This document shows positions 23,361 to 35,701 of a stretch of 64,000 nucleotides of DNA, in pieces. A program made the translations under genes and the position numbers. This DNA is from Vanilla planifolia. Lineage: Eukaryota > Streptophyta > Magnoliopsida > Asparagales > Orchidaceae. Every line of letters begins with the position of its first letter. Positions within the stretch are counted from its first letter, which is position 1. The notes under the pieces are model-generated. The model did no database searches. It saw only the letters and a program-made list of their open reading frames with translations, and had not been told where the DNA came from. The stretch is from the NCBI GenBank assembly GCA_023846275.1, contig JAIUJO010000083.1:749001-813000 (forward strand). Reading direction: 5' to 3'.

Positions 23361-25680
23361 TGTGCATGTAGATGAGGCACGATAGTTGTAACAAATAGAC
23401 AGTCAATTACTTAAAAGCTTTAGTGAGGATCACTAGGAAAAACCGAAGGCACTTAACCATTTTTAGATGGAACAAGTTGGCTTTATAGTGGCTATCAACC
23501 ACATATCAAGATGAAAAGCTACTAAATGGAATGCAAAAAATTGATTTTCCATAAAATGACCTAAAAATGACTTTAGGCAGCTCCAAATACTAACATTATA
23601 GACTATAATGAATGATATCTAACTTTGAGCATTAATAATGTAGTTAATTCTAGACAAGATTCATGCCTAATGAACATGATCAAATCTCACAAAATTAATT
23701 TAACTTCAATTTTGGAACCTTTTGAAATTAACAAACTAATGGACATCATTCAAAGGAGCTAAAGTTTTTCCATTGTGAGAACATCTCTAACAAAGTATGG
23801 GCATTTTAGTTGGATGACTTACAAGGAAAGATAATGAAAATGAAAAACAATGTCTCAACATGGTTATAAAGCATAATACATAAATGAAGTGTCACCCATT
23901 TGTGGATGCCAAGAACTATTTCATTAATAGAAGAGATCTTTGGTGTGATTTAACATTAATGATGGAGTCTAATTGTCATCCATGGATGGTAGGGAGAATT
24001 TATGTCATTACTAACATTCAAGAATTTAAATATCACACTTTTGGATAGAACCCTAATGAATAGTGGTTTAACATATGAACTAGATCCTATTGGACCACTC
24101 CATTTTTTTATCCTTCCTCTAAAAAATAGATCTATTCAAAGACATTTAAAATTCCAAAGCACATTGATTGAAAGCAAAGAATTCTATCTTGGGTTTGCTC
24201 AAAACTAGAGTCTTCTAATTGTTGATTTAGGAATGTGGGCCCTAGCTTACAAAATTAAGAAACATAAAACTGACCATGAAGAAAGCTAAATTAGGTAATA
24301 TAATCTCGTTGATTGAAGAAGTAGAAGAGCCACTTTTGGAGAAAGAAAAAGACCTTAACAAGCTATAAAAGAATTATAAAGTTTTGAATTGACCAAATTT
24401 AGGATTAGCTTTTCATGGGTGCTAAAATAATGGAGATTTATTAAACACTTAAATAAAAGTACTATGTGGCTCAAGGAAGGCAATAAAAGCAAAACGTTCT
24501 TCCACATAATGGAAAAAATGGGCAAAGTAAGCTTAATATATAATGAATTAATGATGCAAGTGGGAGTTGAGTCTCAGAGGAGGATTTGATTTCCAAATAT
24601 GCTGTGGGTTGCTTCACCTCTCACTTCTCTATTGATCCTACCAAGAAAAATGGGAATAGCTTTTCTTTATTATCCTTAGACTCACTAAAATTTAATATGA
24701 TGCTAATTTAGCTAATTTCTATGGGGGAAATATAAAAATAATATTTTTGATAGAATTTTCAAGTGTCTTGAATTGGATGGGTTTAATAATTTTTTTTACA
24801 AGCATTGTTTATCAAGAAAAAAATTATGAAGCTATAAATGAGTCTCCAGTTGGGAACTTATTACTTAAAAAATTCATTAGTGCTAATACAATCTTCCTTC
24901 CAAGAACTTATTTCACTACATCTACTAAAGACTATAGGCTAGTTTGTACTTATTGTTTCATTGAAAAAAGTTTTAATTTGTTGGTTGTTAGCCTATAATC
25001 CCTCTTGTCCACACTACCATCTTAATAGAGCCATCAAATTTTACAAAAGGGAATTCACTAAAAATATCTTCATTGTGCAAGAACTTCTTTGATGTTTTAA
25101 GTTGCAAGGTCAAAGTTAATAACTCTATTATCAAACAATACTTTTCGAAAGCATTCAAATGTATATCACACAATTTTCTTAAAAAGTACTATGCATGATT
25201 AACTTTAATAGTTAATTTATTAATCTAGTCATATCTATCTATTATTAAAAATGACTACTAGTTATTAATTTTAGAGACGTTGGCCTTCCTAATCATCCCA
25301 TAGCTAAAGCGAGGTAACCATCTATCCTTATTTCTTTTCCTTTATGTAACTAAAGCATTAAGAAGAGATTTAAGCACTCTACTTACATGAGGTGTAGTGC
25401 AGCAATATGAGACTTTCAGAGGTTATAAACTAGGTTCCTATTTGGACCTAACAGTTGAATTTTATCTCTTCTCAAGACACATCACATTTGAAAATTATTG
25501 TACAAAAGATTTTATCTATTGGGAGTAAATAAATGAAACATAAGTAAGAGAACAACATCAAGAAGCTCTTAAGATAAAAGATACCACCATCCAATCCCTT
25601 TACTTGAAAGCACCTTGTTCAAAGTTAAGAAGTAGGCTGTTTGCTTACAAAACCATGTTAACAAAACATGTATGAAGATA

Positions 25681-25776
25681 ATTGGATAGACTAAGAAATT
25701 ACTCTTAACAATAGGTTTGATTATTAGCATTGGATAGACTAAGAAATTACTTTTAATAATAGGTTTGATTATTAGC
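25681..25776 (+). repeat. 48-bp tandem duplication inside LINE copy A
   Basis: Two adjacent 48-bp units begin at 25,681 and 25,729 (attggatagactaag...). They differ at only a couple of positions. Copy B shows no such doubling at the matching place, so this is a local duplication after the copies separated. Confidence 0.95.
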
Positions 25777-26339
25777 CATGCACCCTAACTTTTTCAACTC
25801 TATACTCTAATGATGTTCTATCCTTCAAATAATATTATTAATATAGTAGAAAGTGTAGTGAATGAGTTCCTTTAGAGGAATAGTCATCTTTCTTCAAAAA
25901 TATCTTTACTAATATAGAAGCTCTCATAAATTTATTACATTTTAATAACAATTAGGGGAAGTTGATTTTTAAATTTGAAGGCAAATGGACTTTCTATGCA
26001 TATAGGGATTATCAAATACTTACTTTTATGGATTTTCCCAAGTTTATAAACTTATTAAAAAATTTTTTTATGATCCATTTGCATTGAACATAACCAATAT
26101 GAAATGGTTAATCAATTCCTTCTACACTGGTGGATTTGTAGTCACAAAAAAACTATAGCTATTAATGTCTCTAGAGTTCTTCCATTTCTCATATTTTATA
26201 ATATCTAGAAGTTAAAAATTTAAAACTAAAGAATAGTGAAAAAAATCCTAGTGAATCCAATGATAAATGGAGTTCAACATAATATCTATGCTATTTTCAA
26301 TTGTAGCCTTCAATTAGCAAAATATTCATTGCTTTCTCT

Positions 26340-26790
26340 ACTTTGTAAGATAAAATGCAAAATAATTAAAGTGGTTCAGTGGACTCCCACAATACTAACT
26401 TTCATCAAATTATATACTATTTTAATGACCAGAGGGAACCAATGCATTGTAGGTTTTGATGATGTGATCGCAGACCACTTAGGTAAAGAAAGCAATGCAG
26501 TCTCAATTTCTAAAGGATCTAAAATAATTATAGAAGATAAGCCATGATAGTACTATTTGGCTTAAACTTAAGTGACAAGCTCGACTTATAGAGCATTATT
26601 GTAGAATCAAATAGTAAATCAATCCTTGTAATGATAAGCTAAAGAATTGGAATCCCTTGGTGTATGATAATCCTTTTGAAAAAAATGAATTTATTTCAAT
26701 GTAAAGCAATTTGATTCTAACATATATTCATTGGGTTTCCATAAAGAGAGTGATCCAACAAATCCTTCCATAATCAAACTCATGAAATTC
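26340..26790 (+). pseudogene. LINE copy A C-terminal RNase H domain (RVT_3 type)
   Basis: The open piece at 26,236-26,547 ends with WTPTILTFIKL...TRGNQCIVGFDDVIADHLGKES. This matches the plant LINE RNase H start (W-x-P-P...KLNxDGAxRGNPGxxGxGGVxRDHxGK), although the first catalytic aspartate is not evident. Further on, VESNSKSIL near 26,605 (family VESDSxxVI) and IHWVSIKRVIQQILP near 26,725 (family HVxREANxVAD) complete the domain in other frames. An RNase H after the reverse transcriptase is known in a subset of plant L1 LINEs. Confidence 0.8.
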
Positions 26791-27135
26791 CTTAATATGT
26801 TCATCATGGTCATCTTGGAATTATTCTCTTGAAAATCACTAGGCAATTGTGGTTGAAAACAAGAAGCAGCATCTTGGAAAACAAACTATACAATTTTATC
26901 GTATTTTTTAACTTTTTCAAAACAATTGAATTCCCATAAACTACCTAGGGCTTTGTTGCTCATGCCAAACATGTCATATTTGATTCCAAAGGAATGAACC
27001 TATTTGACATGGCTCATTTTGTTCAAGGGAAACCTATTTCCATAGAATCTCTCAATTCTAATAAATGATACCTATCCTTCTTATATTAGAGTCAATAATT
27101 TTTCTTCTCCAGAATATTAAAGATAATGATTTTTT
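26790..27135. other. junction between LINE copies A and B
   Basis: About 350 bp lie between the RNase H end of LINE A and the first clear ORF1 similarity of LINE B. They could hold the 3' untranslated end of A and the 5' region of B. No poly-A run or target duplication could be fixed. Confidence 0.4.
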
Positions 27136-28170
27136 AGGCATTATGAGTGCATTGTCCTTGGAGCCTTTGTTTAATGGTGAATCTAGATATGTTCTCCATC
27201 CCTGTCGAACATGATAATGCCAATGTCTTTGAAAAAGAGGTCATGTTTGTTGATGACTTTGGTTCCAAAAAGGATTCTATCTTCAAACTCACATTAATAG
27301 GCTATGTTTTCACTTGGATTACCTAACATTGAATCGCTAAGACTAACAACTCAAAAAAATTGGCCACTTTGGATCAGCCATGATGGGGTAGGCTTGTCTT
27401 CTTAAGATTGTCACTAGAATTGTACAACATTTAGTACTAGATGTGCAATATTAGGAAAATCACAGTTTATCAAATGAGAAACTTAAAATGTTTTCTATTG
27501 TCCTAGCTCAATATTGAACATTTTTAATGATCTAGTGTGGATCTTATTGGAGAACCTTCCAATCCATCAAGTCAACAAGTAGTACCTATTCCCAATCAAG
27601 TTAATAGTCACCAACCCTTTAAAAGTATAAATCAACTTAATATGACCATATTGGACTCTATCCTATGTATTGGTCGATCTTGTTAAAGATCTTCATTTTA
27701 GTATTAGAATTTGTAGAAATATTTGGAGCAATACTGGCTTTTGGAAAAAAAATTAAGCATTTAAAATTTTTTAGAATACTATCTATGCAATTTTAAACAA
27801 AGTTTCTTAATGGTCTTATGTAAGAAAGGAAAACATTATACACCCTTATTTGTAAAAAATGATAAAGATGAGAAAATTCTAATTTCCTATGTAGTAAGCA
27901 ATGTGAAATGTCCAAGTTTGTTATTCATATATATGGACACCAAAAGGTTGGAAAATGAATGAAAATCAATGAGGCAAAGTATCGATATTGATATTGATAA
28001 GGGCATGATAAGATCTTAACATGTTTGAAACTCTCTTGCCCAATAATTGAAAGAAATAACTCCCCCACCACATCATAGACCATTAAAACTTAATAAAATA
28101 ACTTAATTACATAATGAATCATCTATTTGTTCATTTTTATGATCAATTTCAATGATAAATTGTAAAGTGT
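27135..28170 (+). pseudogene. LINE copy B, ORF1 remnant
   Basis: This is the same family as 14.78-15.84 kb. A 'tggtgaatc' start near 27,175 is followed by SIFKLTLIGYVFT (DUF4283 start) near 27,275 and a KKLAT-LDQP block near 27,355. The ...SILCIG-like and IRICRNIW stretch (family KVWxxxNG-F) lies near 27,660-27,740, and the block around 27,950-28,160 parallels 15,600-15,840. It is decayed, with no long open frame. Its place directly downstream of copy A in the same orientation makes a head-to-tail pair. Confidence 0.7.
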
Positions 28171-28199
28171 AAAACATTTAAATCTAAGTTTAAACAAAG

Positions 28200-30985
28200 T
28201 AAGGATGTGTAGCTTGAAAAATCAGTGAAGATTGAATCTCTCAAAAGACTTAATAAGGATCTCCAAGAAAAAAGCAAAGCCTTTTAAGCATTTTGAGATA
28301 AACTATAATGGCTTTATAGTGGTTACCAGACACAAGTTGATAACAAAAGGAACTAAATGGAATCTCATAATGCAAATATCACATATTGTAACTAATAACT
28401 TCTTCATTTTAAACATCAAAGGTGTAGTTAGTTCTATTGTGTCTTGATGTATTAATAATGTGATCAAAATGAACTAAATTAAGTTAATTGCAATGTGGGA
28501 AGGCTTTGCAAGTGATAAACAAGTGGACAATATCAAAAGGATACAAACTTTTAACTATTTTGAGGGCGACATTAACTATTTAATCATGATTGGTTGAACA
28601 TATGACCATTATCTTATTAGACCACACCCCATATCAATCATTTCTCCATAAATAATTAAATCTAATACTAAACAACTCAGATTACAAAGAGTGAAGGCAT
28701 AGAATTCTATCTATTGCTTGCTTAGAATTGGAGTCTTTCAATTGCTTCGTCAGGAATGAAGGCCTTAGCTTACAAGCTTATAAGCATTAAAGATCCCTTT
28801 AAAGAATAAACTAAAACTTAATTTGGTAATATATTTTATAATATTGAATTATTAGAATAACATGCCATAAAGAAGCAAAACAAAATCAATGAGTTATAGA
28901 TGATTTATCAGGGTTGGAATTAATAGGGCTTTGGATCAACTAGTCATGGTTGGTAAAATAGAGGAGATGTATTAGAGCCAAATGACCATTACTGTGTGAC
29001 TCAAGGTTTGTGATTAAAGCATTATTTTCTTCCAAAAAATTGTTAATATTATGAAAAGGGATCTTAATGCATAAAGAATTAAGGATTCAAGTGGGAGTTG
29101 GGTCTCAAAAGAGGATTCAATTGCTAAATATGTCAAGGATTGCTTCAACTCTAACTAGTCCCTACTAAATAGGTGCTTTGGTTTGTTATACTTAGACTTA
29201 CTAAAAAGTGCAATGATTTTAATTCAACATGCTAGCAAGGAAGAAATATAACAAATTATTTTTTGATGGATTCTTTAAGTTCTCGAAGATTGGATGGGTT
29301 TAATGGTTACATTTACAAGCATTGTTTGACCGTACTTCAATATGACATTTATGATTCTATCATTGTTTTTCTTGTTGGCAGCCCATCAATTAAAGATTTC
29401 ACTAGTATTAATATAATTGTCCTTCCAAAGAATTATTCTACAACTTTTGAAGGCTTTAGAACAATTTGTTTCTATAGTTGCTTCTAAAAAAATACTATGT
29501 TTTTAGCAGTTAGCTTATAGTGTTTGTACTCGCTATTATCTTGATGGAGCATTCAACTTTTACTAAGGGGAATTCACTAAAAATATCTTACTTGGATAAG
29601 AACTACTTAATGATTTAAATCACGAGACCCAAGGTAATAACTCTATCATTAAACTAAACTTTAAGAAAGTATTCAGTAGTATATATCTTAGGGTTTTGTT
29701 AAACACATACTATAGAAGTTTAACTTCAATAATTATTTTATTAATCTAGTGATGAGTACTTATAATATAAGTTATTTATTAGTCATTATTAATGAGAAAA
29801 AATGATTCCTTCCAATTGTCTCATTGGCTAAACCAAGTGAACCCTTTATCCCCATATCTTTTCCACATTGTGGTTGAAGTCTAGGAAGAGGGCTAAACAT
29901 TCAACATATGCAAAGAAAATAGAATCACAAGGCCCCCAAGGAGCTTGTTAACAAAACTCCCATTTGTGCTTAGTATGGCTATATCCTCTTTCGAAGAGGT
30001 GACAAAAAGTCCATTAAAGCTATCAAGTTATTTTTCTCTAAGCTCGAGAGCACATGAAGTTTGTAGATTAATGTACAAAAGAACTTATTTATTAGATTTA
30101 AAAACATCAAACAGAAGTTTGAGAATATCAACTAGGAACTCTTGGGATTCAAATGATGATATCTTCCAAACCCTTAACTTGAAAGAACATTATTTAAAAC
30201 TAAGAATAAGTGGTTCACTTCCAATACTAGATTAATAATTTTGGCAAGAAGAACATTGAATTAATGGGATTTATTATTGGATAGTCAGGTTCTCCAATTA
30301 ATAACCCTTTATACTCTAAGGACACCTTATCTTCTTAACAAGATTATGAACATAGTCGAAAGTGTGACAAATGGTTTCCTATAGGCTAATAATGATTAGG
30401 TGAGTAAGCAAAATCTGGCCAACTAGAAATAAACTAGGTTCCCCTAGGAAAACTATGGATTAGTGGTTAAGAAATTGAAATATTTTTAGGATGCAAGTAA
30501 TGCAAGGTTTTGCTAGATGGTCTACACCTCAAAGAAAGAAGCATAAGTGGTAATTACTTTAATAAAAACTGTTATGGAGAATTCTCTTAACATGCAATGA
30601 TAAAATCATTCTCACTATTTTCATACATGGAACCAAATAAAAATGGATGGACAATTCATTATCAATTAAGCATGATACAAGTTTAGAACTAATGCTTTAA
30701 TTCAAAACGTAGAAAAAAAAATGTAGAGTACTTACTAGCCTTCCAAAAATTACTTACTAATGTGGAGGCACATAAATAATTAATTACCACTTGCTAACTA
30801 CTCGAGGAAGTTGAAATTGAAATTCATAAACAAATAACCTTTCTGTGCATATTGGGATTTTCAAATTCATGGTTTTTTGGAGTGTTCTAGTTCCACAAAC
30901 TTATGAAGGCACTTTGCTCTAAAGTTTAGCAATAAATGCATCCAACATGATGCTTCTACAATGGTGGAATTATGGTCACATGCAT
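28200..30985 (+). mobile_element. LINE copy B, ORF2 remnant
   Basis: It parallels copy A block for block. The region at 28,236-28,340 matches 23,410-23,500. The endonuclease end near 28,590-28,730 matches 24,050-24,210. A 'caagtgggagttgggtctca' block near 29,085 matches 24,558. The reverse transcriptase at 29,263-29,487 (MDSLSSRRLDGFNGYIYKHC... then IIVLPKNYSTTFEGFRTIC) is the best open piece, and the next block near 29,545-29,680 matches 25,020-25,160. The terminal region near 30,850-30,985 matches 26,000-26,150. The RNase H is not seen: sequence switches to a Gypsy integrase fragment at about 30,990, so this copy is truncated there. Stops and shifts are frequent. Confidence 0.8.
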
Positions 30986-30989
30986 CAAG

Positions 30990-32463
30990 AATTTATATAG
31001 TGATTGCCCACATGTAGGTCTTACATATCATGAAGTCAGTACTCTATCCAATAAAGTTTTTTATGATTATTATTTGAAAGATGGTTTTTGTTTTGTGTAT
31101 CCCAACTTTACATGCCCCACACATCTCTTAACGATATTCTTGTCTAACAAATACATACTGGAGGTCTCACTAGACATTTTTGGTAGCCAAAATAATAAGA
31201 TGTGTGATTGATTGATTTCATTACCCATGGTTACCCAAAAAGGTTGCATCAATAGATTCTAAATGTTGGACATGTGTCGTAACTAAATTAGGTAAATATA
31301 GTCAAGGTGCACATGCACCATTACTTATAGCACAATCACCATGGAAACATGTAAGTTTGGACTTAGTATTAGGAGTTTCAAAATCATTAGAAATAACGAT
31401 TCTATATTCATACAGAGACATTTTCTAAAATGACTCATTGTATATCGTACCATAAGACATCAAAAATCTCCCATATTATGAGTGATTTCTTGAGGAAACT
31501 GCTAAATTACATGGCTTACCTCTAATAATTATTTTAGATCATGATGTTAGATTTACTAGGTACTTTTGAAAACTATTTTGGTGCCTAAAGCAATAAAAAA
31601 TTAAGTTTTTATGGCTTTATTATCCCAAAAATAGAGGGGCCAATAGCAGTACTAAATCAAAGTTTAGATGATTTTTTTGGTAGACCAGTAGTGGAACACA
31701 TTGAAATCTAAAATCTTATATAGCATTCTACTTATTTCATTTAAAATGATTCAATTAATGGAACAACAGGTTGGAGTCCTTAAAATCAACATCAGAGTCC
31801 TATTTATTTTATACTCTTATCCTATGATTTAGCACTTCTTAGTTTATTGAGGCTTTTATGTAACAAATTTTGTTATTACATAAATATATTGCTAAATAAA
31901 TTAGTTTAAATAATTAAAGATATATAAATAACTAGAAAATACCCATTAACAACTTAAAAGTTATTCGAAAGTGATTATATAATTATTTGTGTTAGCATTG
32001 AGAGACTCTTATTGGAACCCACAAAATATTACATGCCTATAATATTTGACCATTTACAATTATATAAGGGCTAACTATCAACCTTTATATTTAGATTTAC
32101 TTAATGGTTATAAAATTAGAGCTACCATTAATATTCAACTTGCTACTTATAAAAACTTATTCCTAGTACCTAGTGAACCTTTTTAACCTTCACTATCATT
32201 GCCAAATAAAATTATCCCCATAATACATTTAGCCACATCTTGTGACCCTTGAGATTAAGTGAAGCCAGTCTTAAGTGATCGAGCAATCTTAACATTGAAT
32301 CATGTATAAAAAATATTTTTTGTAGGTTAAGAGGTCCATCAAGTCTTTCATGACACTTAGATTACTAAGAAGGGGCTTCACCACCTAAATTTTGAGATGT
32401 TAAAAAAATTTAGTGATTTTAATATGGCTCCACGGATTTGGGCTTTTTCTCACATAAGGAGAG
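30990..32463 (+). mobile_element. Ty3/Gypsy integrase fragment, plus strand
   Basis: The open piece at 30,972-31,211 includes a YLKDGFCFVYPN block matching the linker before integrase. The histidine/cysteine region follows. The catalytic-core start is clear near 31,300-31,450, with SPWKHVSLD and residues matching VVDRFSKMTH. HGLPLII then aspartate-rich DHDVRFT (family SDRDxxFT) lies near 31,510-31,560. A weak chromodomain-like stretch near 32,370-32,450 and a purine-rich run (about 32,453-32,463) precede an LTR-like sequence. Earlier pol and gag are absent here. The fragment is broken and old. It replaces the end of LINE copy B. Confidence 0.8.
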
Positions 32464-33000
32464 TGATTGTACTTTGTTTAATGATAACAAACCCAAAGTA
32501 TTTTTATTAGATTAATTTAAGAGAATTTTAAGATTTTATATAATATATGCTTATGTTTGTTGGAGAATTTAAGGAAGAGAAATAAGGAGAAATTGAATGA
32601 AAGTCCTATTGTAGTGGCAAATCTTGTTGCATCTGCTCCACCAACAATAGTATTTTGGGTGTAGGTTATTAGAACTACTTTTCTTTTAGATTAAGATCCC
32701 TTATGTCAAAGGTTAATTTAAGTCTTTGGCTTTTAGAAATGTTCTTGCTTGTTTAGTGATCCTATGATTTCCAATTCTGATTTCATAGAATCTTTGAGTT
32801 GGCTCTTACTCAAATATATTATTTGAAATTAAATATTTTTTAATAGTTTATTAGCTAATAGAAGGTTTATCATATCATCCATCCTTAGGTTCGGTTTGAT
32901 CATTGTTAAAATCTCATAACGATAGTAGTATTGAAGCATAAATGTACCTAAAGAATGGAGGTTATGCATCAATCCAAATGAAATGGGACGTGATGCAATG
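32464..33000 (+). repeat. LTR-like sequence after Gypsy fragment
   Basis: It begins TGATTGTAC immediately after a purine-rich run. The first 90 bp (tttgtttaatgataacaaa... then gaattttaagattttat) resemble the heads of the LTR-like repeats at 53,387 (plus) and near 56,900 (minus). That head is typical of SIRE-like Copia LTRs, yet the position suits the 3' LTR of the Gypsy fragment, so its owner is uncertain. The right end could not be set. Confidence 0.4.
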
Positions 33001-34135
33001 GCTTCTTCATTAACTATGAGTAAGAAGTGAATGGATTATGTAACCTAAGCTTCATTGACTTGGTGATAGTTTTTGGCTCATTTTGTAAGAGCCAAAATGA
33101 AAAAACTTTTTGATGCACCTTTCAGTTTATATATTATTTCCTATATATTTATTAGTATAGCTTTTCTTAATTTTTCATTACATTTAAAAAAAATATTGGT
33201 ATGTGAAGTGTGATTTTGAAAAATCTATTTGCACACTAATTTTAGTTGCCCTCTTTTGAGTGCCATTTGTACTAGTAGTTTTATATGTATATTTAAGGAA
33301 GCATATGCCATTAAGGATAACATTATTTTTGAAAACGTTCTTAGATTTTGATATGGTATCATAAAAATATAGGCTGTTTTTGCACCATGCGCTAAAGAGA
33401 CCAAATATGATTTGGAGCACATCAAACTTTTTAAGTAGCTTATTTTTGTGTTCTTATGGTATACCTAATGCATGATTTTTTATTTTGCAAACTAGAAATT
33501 ATAAGTGATTATTCTTATCTTGTGGTGTTAAATGTTGCTTGAGTAGAGCATACAAAAGTCATATGAATGATACAAAATAAGCTCAACTCTGTGGAAAAGA
33601 TTTCTTAGAACCCAAAGGGCATCATAAGTTTGTCTTCAAGGCATTTTTTAGATATTGAGCAAGGACTACACATGGACCATATTTTAAGCATGCACATCCT
33701 TTTCATTTTAGGCATTGATAAAATTGAATACAAGGCTATTTTTGAAACATTTAAATTCCAATAAGAGTGAAAAGCTTTAGCGGTAAGGTGCTTAGAGAGG
33801 ACTTGAATTTTTATACATGCAAATATTTAATTTTAAGCTAAATGATATAATCATATTCATCAATACACTACAACAACAAAATTTAATGATTTTGACCAAT
33901 AAAAATCTTTTATAAAGGAATTAATGCAAAATGAACTTTTGTAAATAAAAATTCTTAAAAGAATCTCCATTTGATGGTCCTTTAGATCATATAATTAGTT
34001 ATCTAATCTGGTGCATTAGTGGAGATGAATCACATAGTTAGACTACAAATAAAATATAATGGTGAAATTCCAAGATGGAGATTTCTTGAAGACCCGTTAA
34101 ACAACAATATCACTAATCTAATGTTCAATCTAAAG
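33000..34135. other. AT-rich DNA, no recognisable gene
   Basis: Two overlapping minus-strand open pieces (33,184-33,425, up to 78 codons) have no recognisable family. The rest may be further LTR sequence from the unit starting at 32,464. Confidence 0.4.
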
Positions 34136-34140
34136 CGTAA
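34136..34140. repeat. target-site duplication, left copy (cgtaa)
   Basis: These five bases lie directly before the 5' LTR and are identical to 39,945-39,949 directly after the 3' LTR. This is the expected footprint of a Copia integrase. Confidence 0.92.
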
Positions 34141-35442
34141 TGTTACACCCTTGTGTTTGATGAGTCAAGAATAAATGTTTATATTTCATATGGGTTTGCT
34201 CTAAACATAATTGTTGATATTCAATTAAGACAAGCCATGAACTCTAAATGTCTAAAATAGTTGTTTTCAAGGCTCTTTAGTCATGGCAAGCTTCAAGGAA
34301 ATTGAAGACATGTATGAAAGCTTTCATACTTGAAATCCTGGTCAAGGAAGGGGGGAGCCAACCCTAAAGAGGCTTGAGTGTAACAGGAAGCGAATTAAAT
34401 TTAAAGCCCAATGGAAAAGAATTTTCTACGATGTGGGACTAAACTCCAACTTTACTATCAAACAAATTAGAAGAACAAGCACGATCGGACGGCTGAGATT
34501 GTTCAGCTTAAACTGACATGCCGAAGAATCGAAACCAGACTGCGCTGACATGCACCAGGACGTGCAATCATTGAGGTTAACTGTTTTAATTTGAATTATG
34601 ACAGAACACATTTTACTAATACATGTAGGGTAGTATGCGTGTTGCTCAGATCAAGCCCGCCCAGATCGAACGGATGGGATTAATCTCAAACGGTAAATTC
34701 GAGATTCAATCCCTGTCATTCGTGTTTGGGCCTGAATCAGACGGTAGCTATTTTCCGTCTGTTACCCAAATGGCTAATTGATTTTAAGAGCCGTTGGGAG
34801 TAATTTTAGTGCTCGAATTTAAGCTCTAAAAATAAAGAAGAAAGAAGAACTTCTAGAGGTTAATTTTGCTAAGATCTAAAAGCTTTCAGATCACAACATC
34901 GAGCAAAATCAAGCGAATACGGTGCTTCCAATTTCTCAAAGAGAAAGTGGCAAGAAGGATTCAAAAATTAGAGGTTATTGCTTCAAAATTCTCTCAATCT
35001 CTATTCCTCTATTTTTCGGTCCTATGTGCATCTTATTTCACTTCAACTTATTTTAAGTTTTTGCCAATTTTTTGTATTCTGTTTTTTTGGGGTAAGGGCA
35101 TCCCGGCATTGTGCAAAAGCCCGAGGTTTGAGTTAAGCCCTGAAAAACTCAAGTACGTTCGGGATTAGCCGTCTGAAAAATCCCAAGTAGGTTTGAGGGG
35201 AGCCGTACGAAAAATCTCGATTGTAATTTCGTATTTTTAGTGTTGTTTTTCCCAACACTGGTTTGGGATGGATGTAGGCTCGATTTTGAGTCAAACCACC
35301 TTAAAAATCTTTTGTGTTATATTTCTTCTTATTCTCTCTTAAAAGATTTAATTTTTAATTGAAACCGAAAATTGAAAGAAAATTTTATTTACCACAATTC
35401 ACCCCCCTCTTGTGGGATTTCCTTAAGCACAAAGAACTTCCA
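34141..35442 (+). repeat. 5' LTR of the SIRE-like element
   Basis: Starts TGTTACACCC and ends ...AACTTCCA. It aligns with the 3' LTR from its first bases (acaccc...gtttgatgagtcaag), through the 'gagccaacccyaaagaggct' block (34,354) and the 'tcgattttgagtcaaaccacc' block (35,280), to the end. It carries the element's promoter region. It is several hundred bases shorter than its partner, which has extra internal sequence. Confidence 0.93.
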
Positions 35443-35443
35443 T

Positions 35444-35456
35444 TGGTATCAATGCA
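35444..35456 (+). other. primer-binding site, tRNA-iMet type
   Basis: TGGTATCAATGCA lies one base after the 5' LTR and matches the plant Copia consensus TGGTATCAGAGC, which is complementary to the initiator methionine tRNA 3' end, at nearly all positions. Confidence 0.85.
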
Positions 35457-35701
35457 AGGAATACCAATTGACATGAGTAACATCACGTGGGAGATCCGCT
35501 TGTGCTAAGAGAAGGTTTTCTCATAATTTTTGTGGTTTTGAGATTTTTTGTCTTATGACTTGTTTGATTGAGATGAGTGCAACTTTGTTTGGAGGTTTTT
35601 CTTCAAATCGGTCTCCCTTATTTAAAAGAGAATTTTACTTGTATTGGAAGAATTGTTTTAGAATTTTTATTCAATCTATTAACTTAGAATTATGAGAAGT
35701 T

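Larger units (their letters stand above)
15847..23385 (-). mobile_element. Ty3/Gypsy fossil, minus strand, inserted in LINE copy A
   Basis: Reading minus from right to left the order is that of a Ty3/Gypsy element: gag (about 23,150-22,250), reverse transcriptase (about 21,360-20,760), integrase zinc-binding/core (about 20,010-19,780), integrase C-terminal half (about 17,390-16,850), then a polypurine tract and one LTR (16,480-15,847). The RT includes the DDILIYSSAHEEH block and the YLRKFI region typical of plant Gypsy. The integrase end contains an NxxNLKxxEP-like block. The element is clearly broken, with many interruptions, and only one LTR was recognised. A 1.67-kb pyrimidine tract lies within its integrase part. 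Its position between matching halves of LINE copy A shows that it arrived after that LINE. Confidence 0.85.
23390..26790 (+). mobile_element. LINE copy A, ORF2 remnant (endonuclease, reverse transcriptase, RNase H)
   Basis: This is the continuation of LINE copy A after the Gypsy insertion. The order is that of plant L1-type ORF2. The endonuclease (about 23,650-24,220) has an ILEPF block, HPWMVGRIYVI where PWLVGGDFNVI is usual, and LLDRTLMNS matching RLDRVLVN. An MWLKEGNKSKTFFH block lies at 24,460 (family: WLKEGDRNTKFFH). The reverse transcriptase (about 24,740-25,350) has LDGFNNFFYKHCL, then IFLPRT...DYRLVC, a FxKGNSLKIS block and KAFKC. The RNase H is at about 26,340-26,790. Stops and frameshifts are numerous. 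The longest open pieces are 24,747-24,998 and 26,236-26,547. The same blocks recur in copy B about 4.5 kb downstream. Confidence 0.85.
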
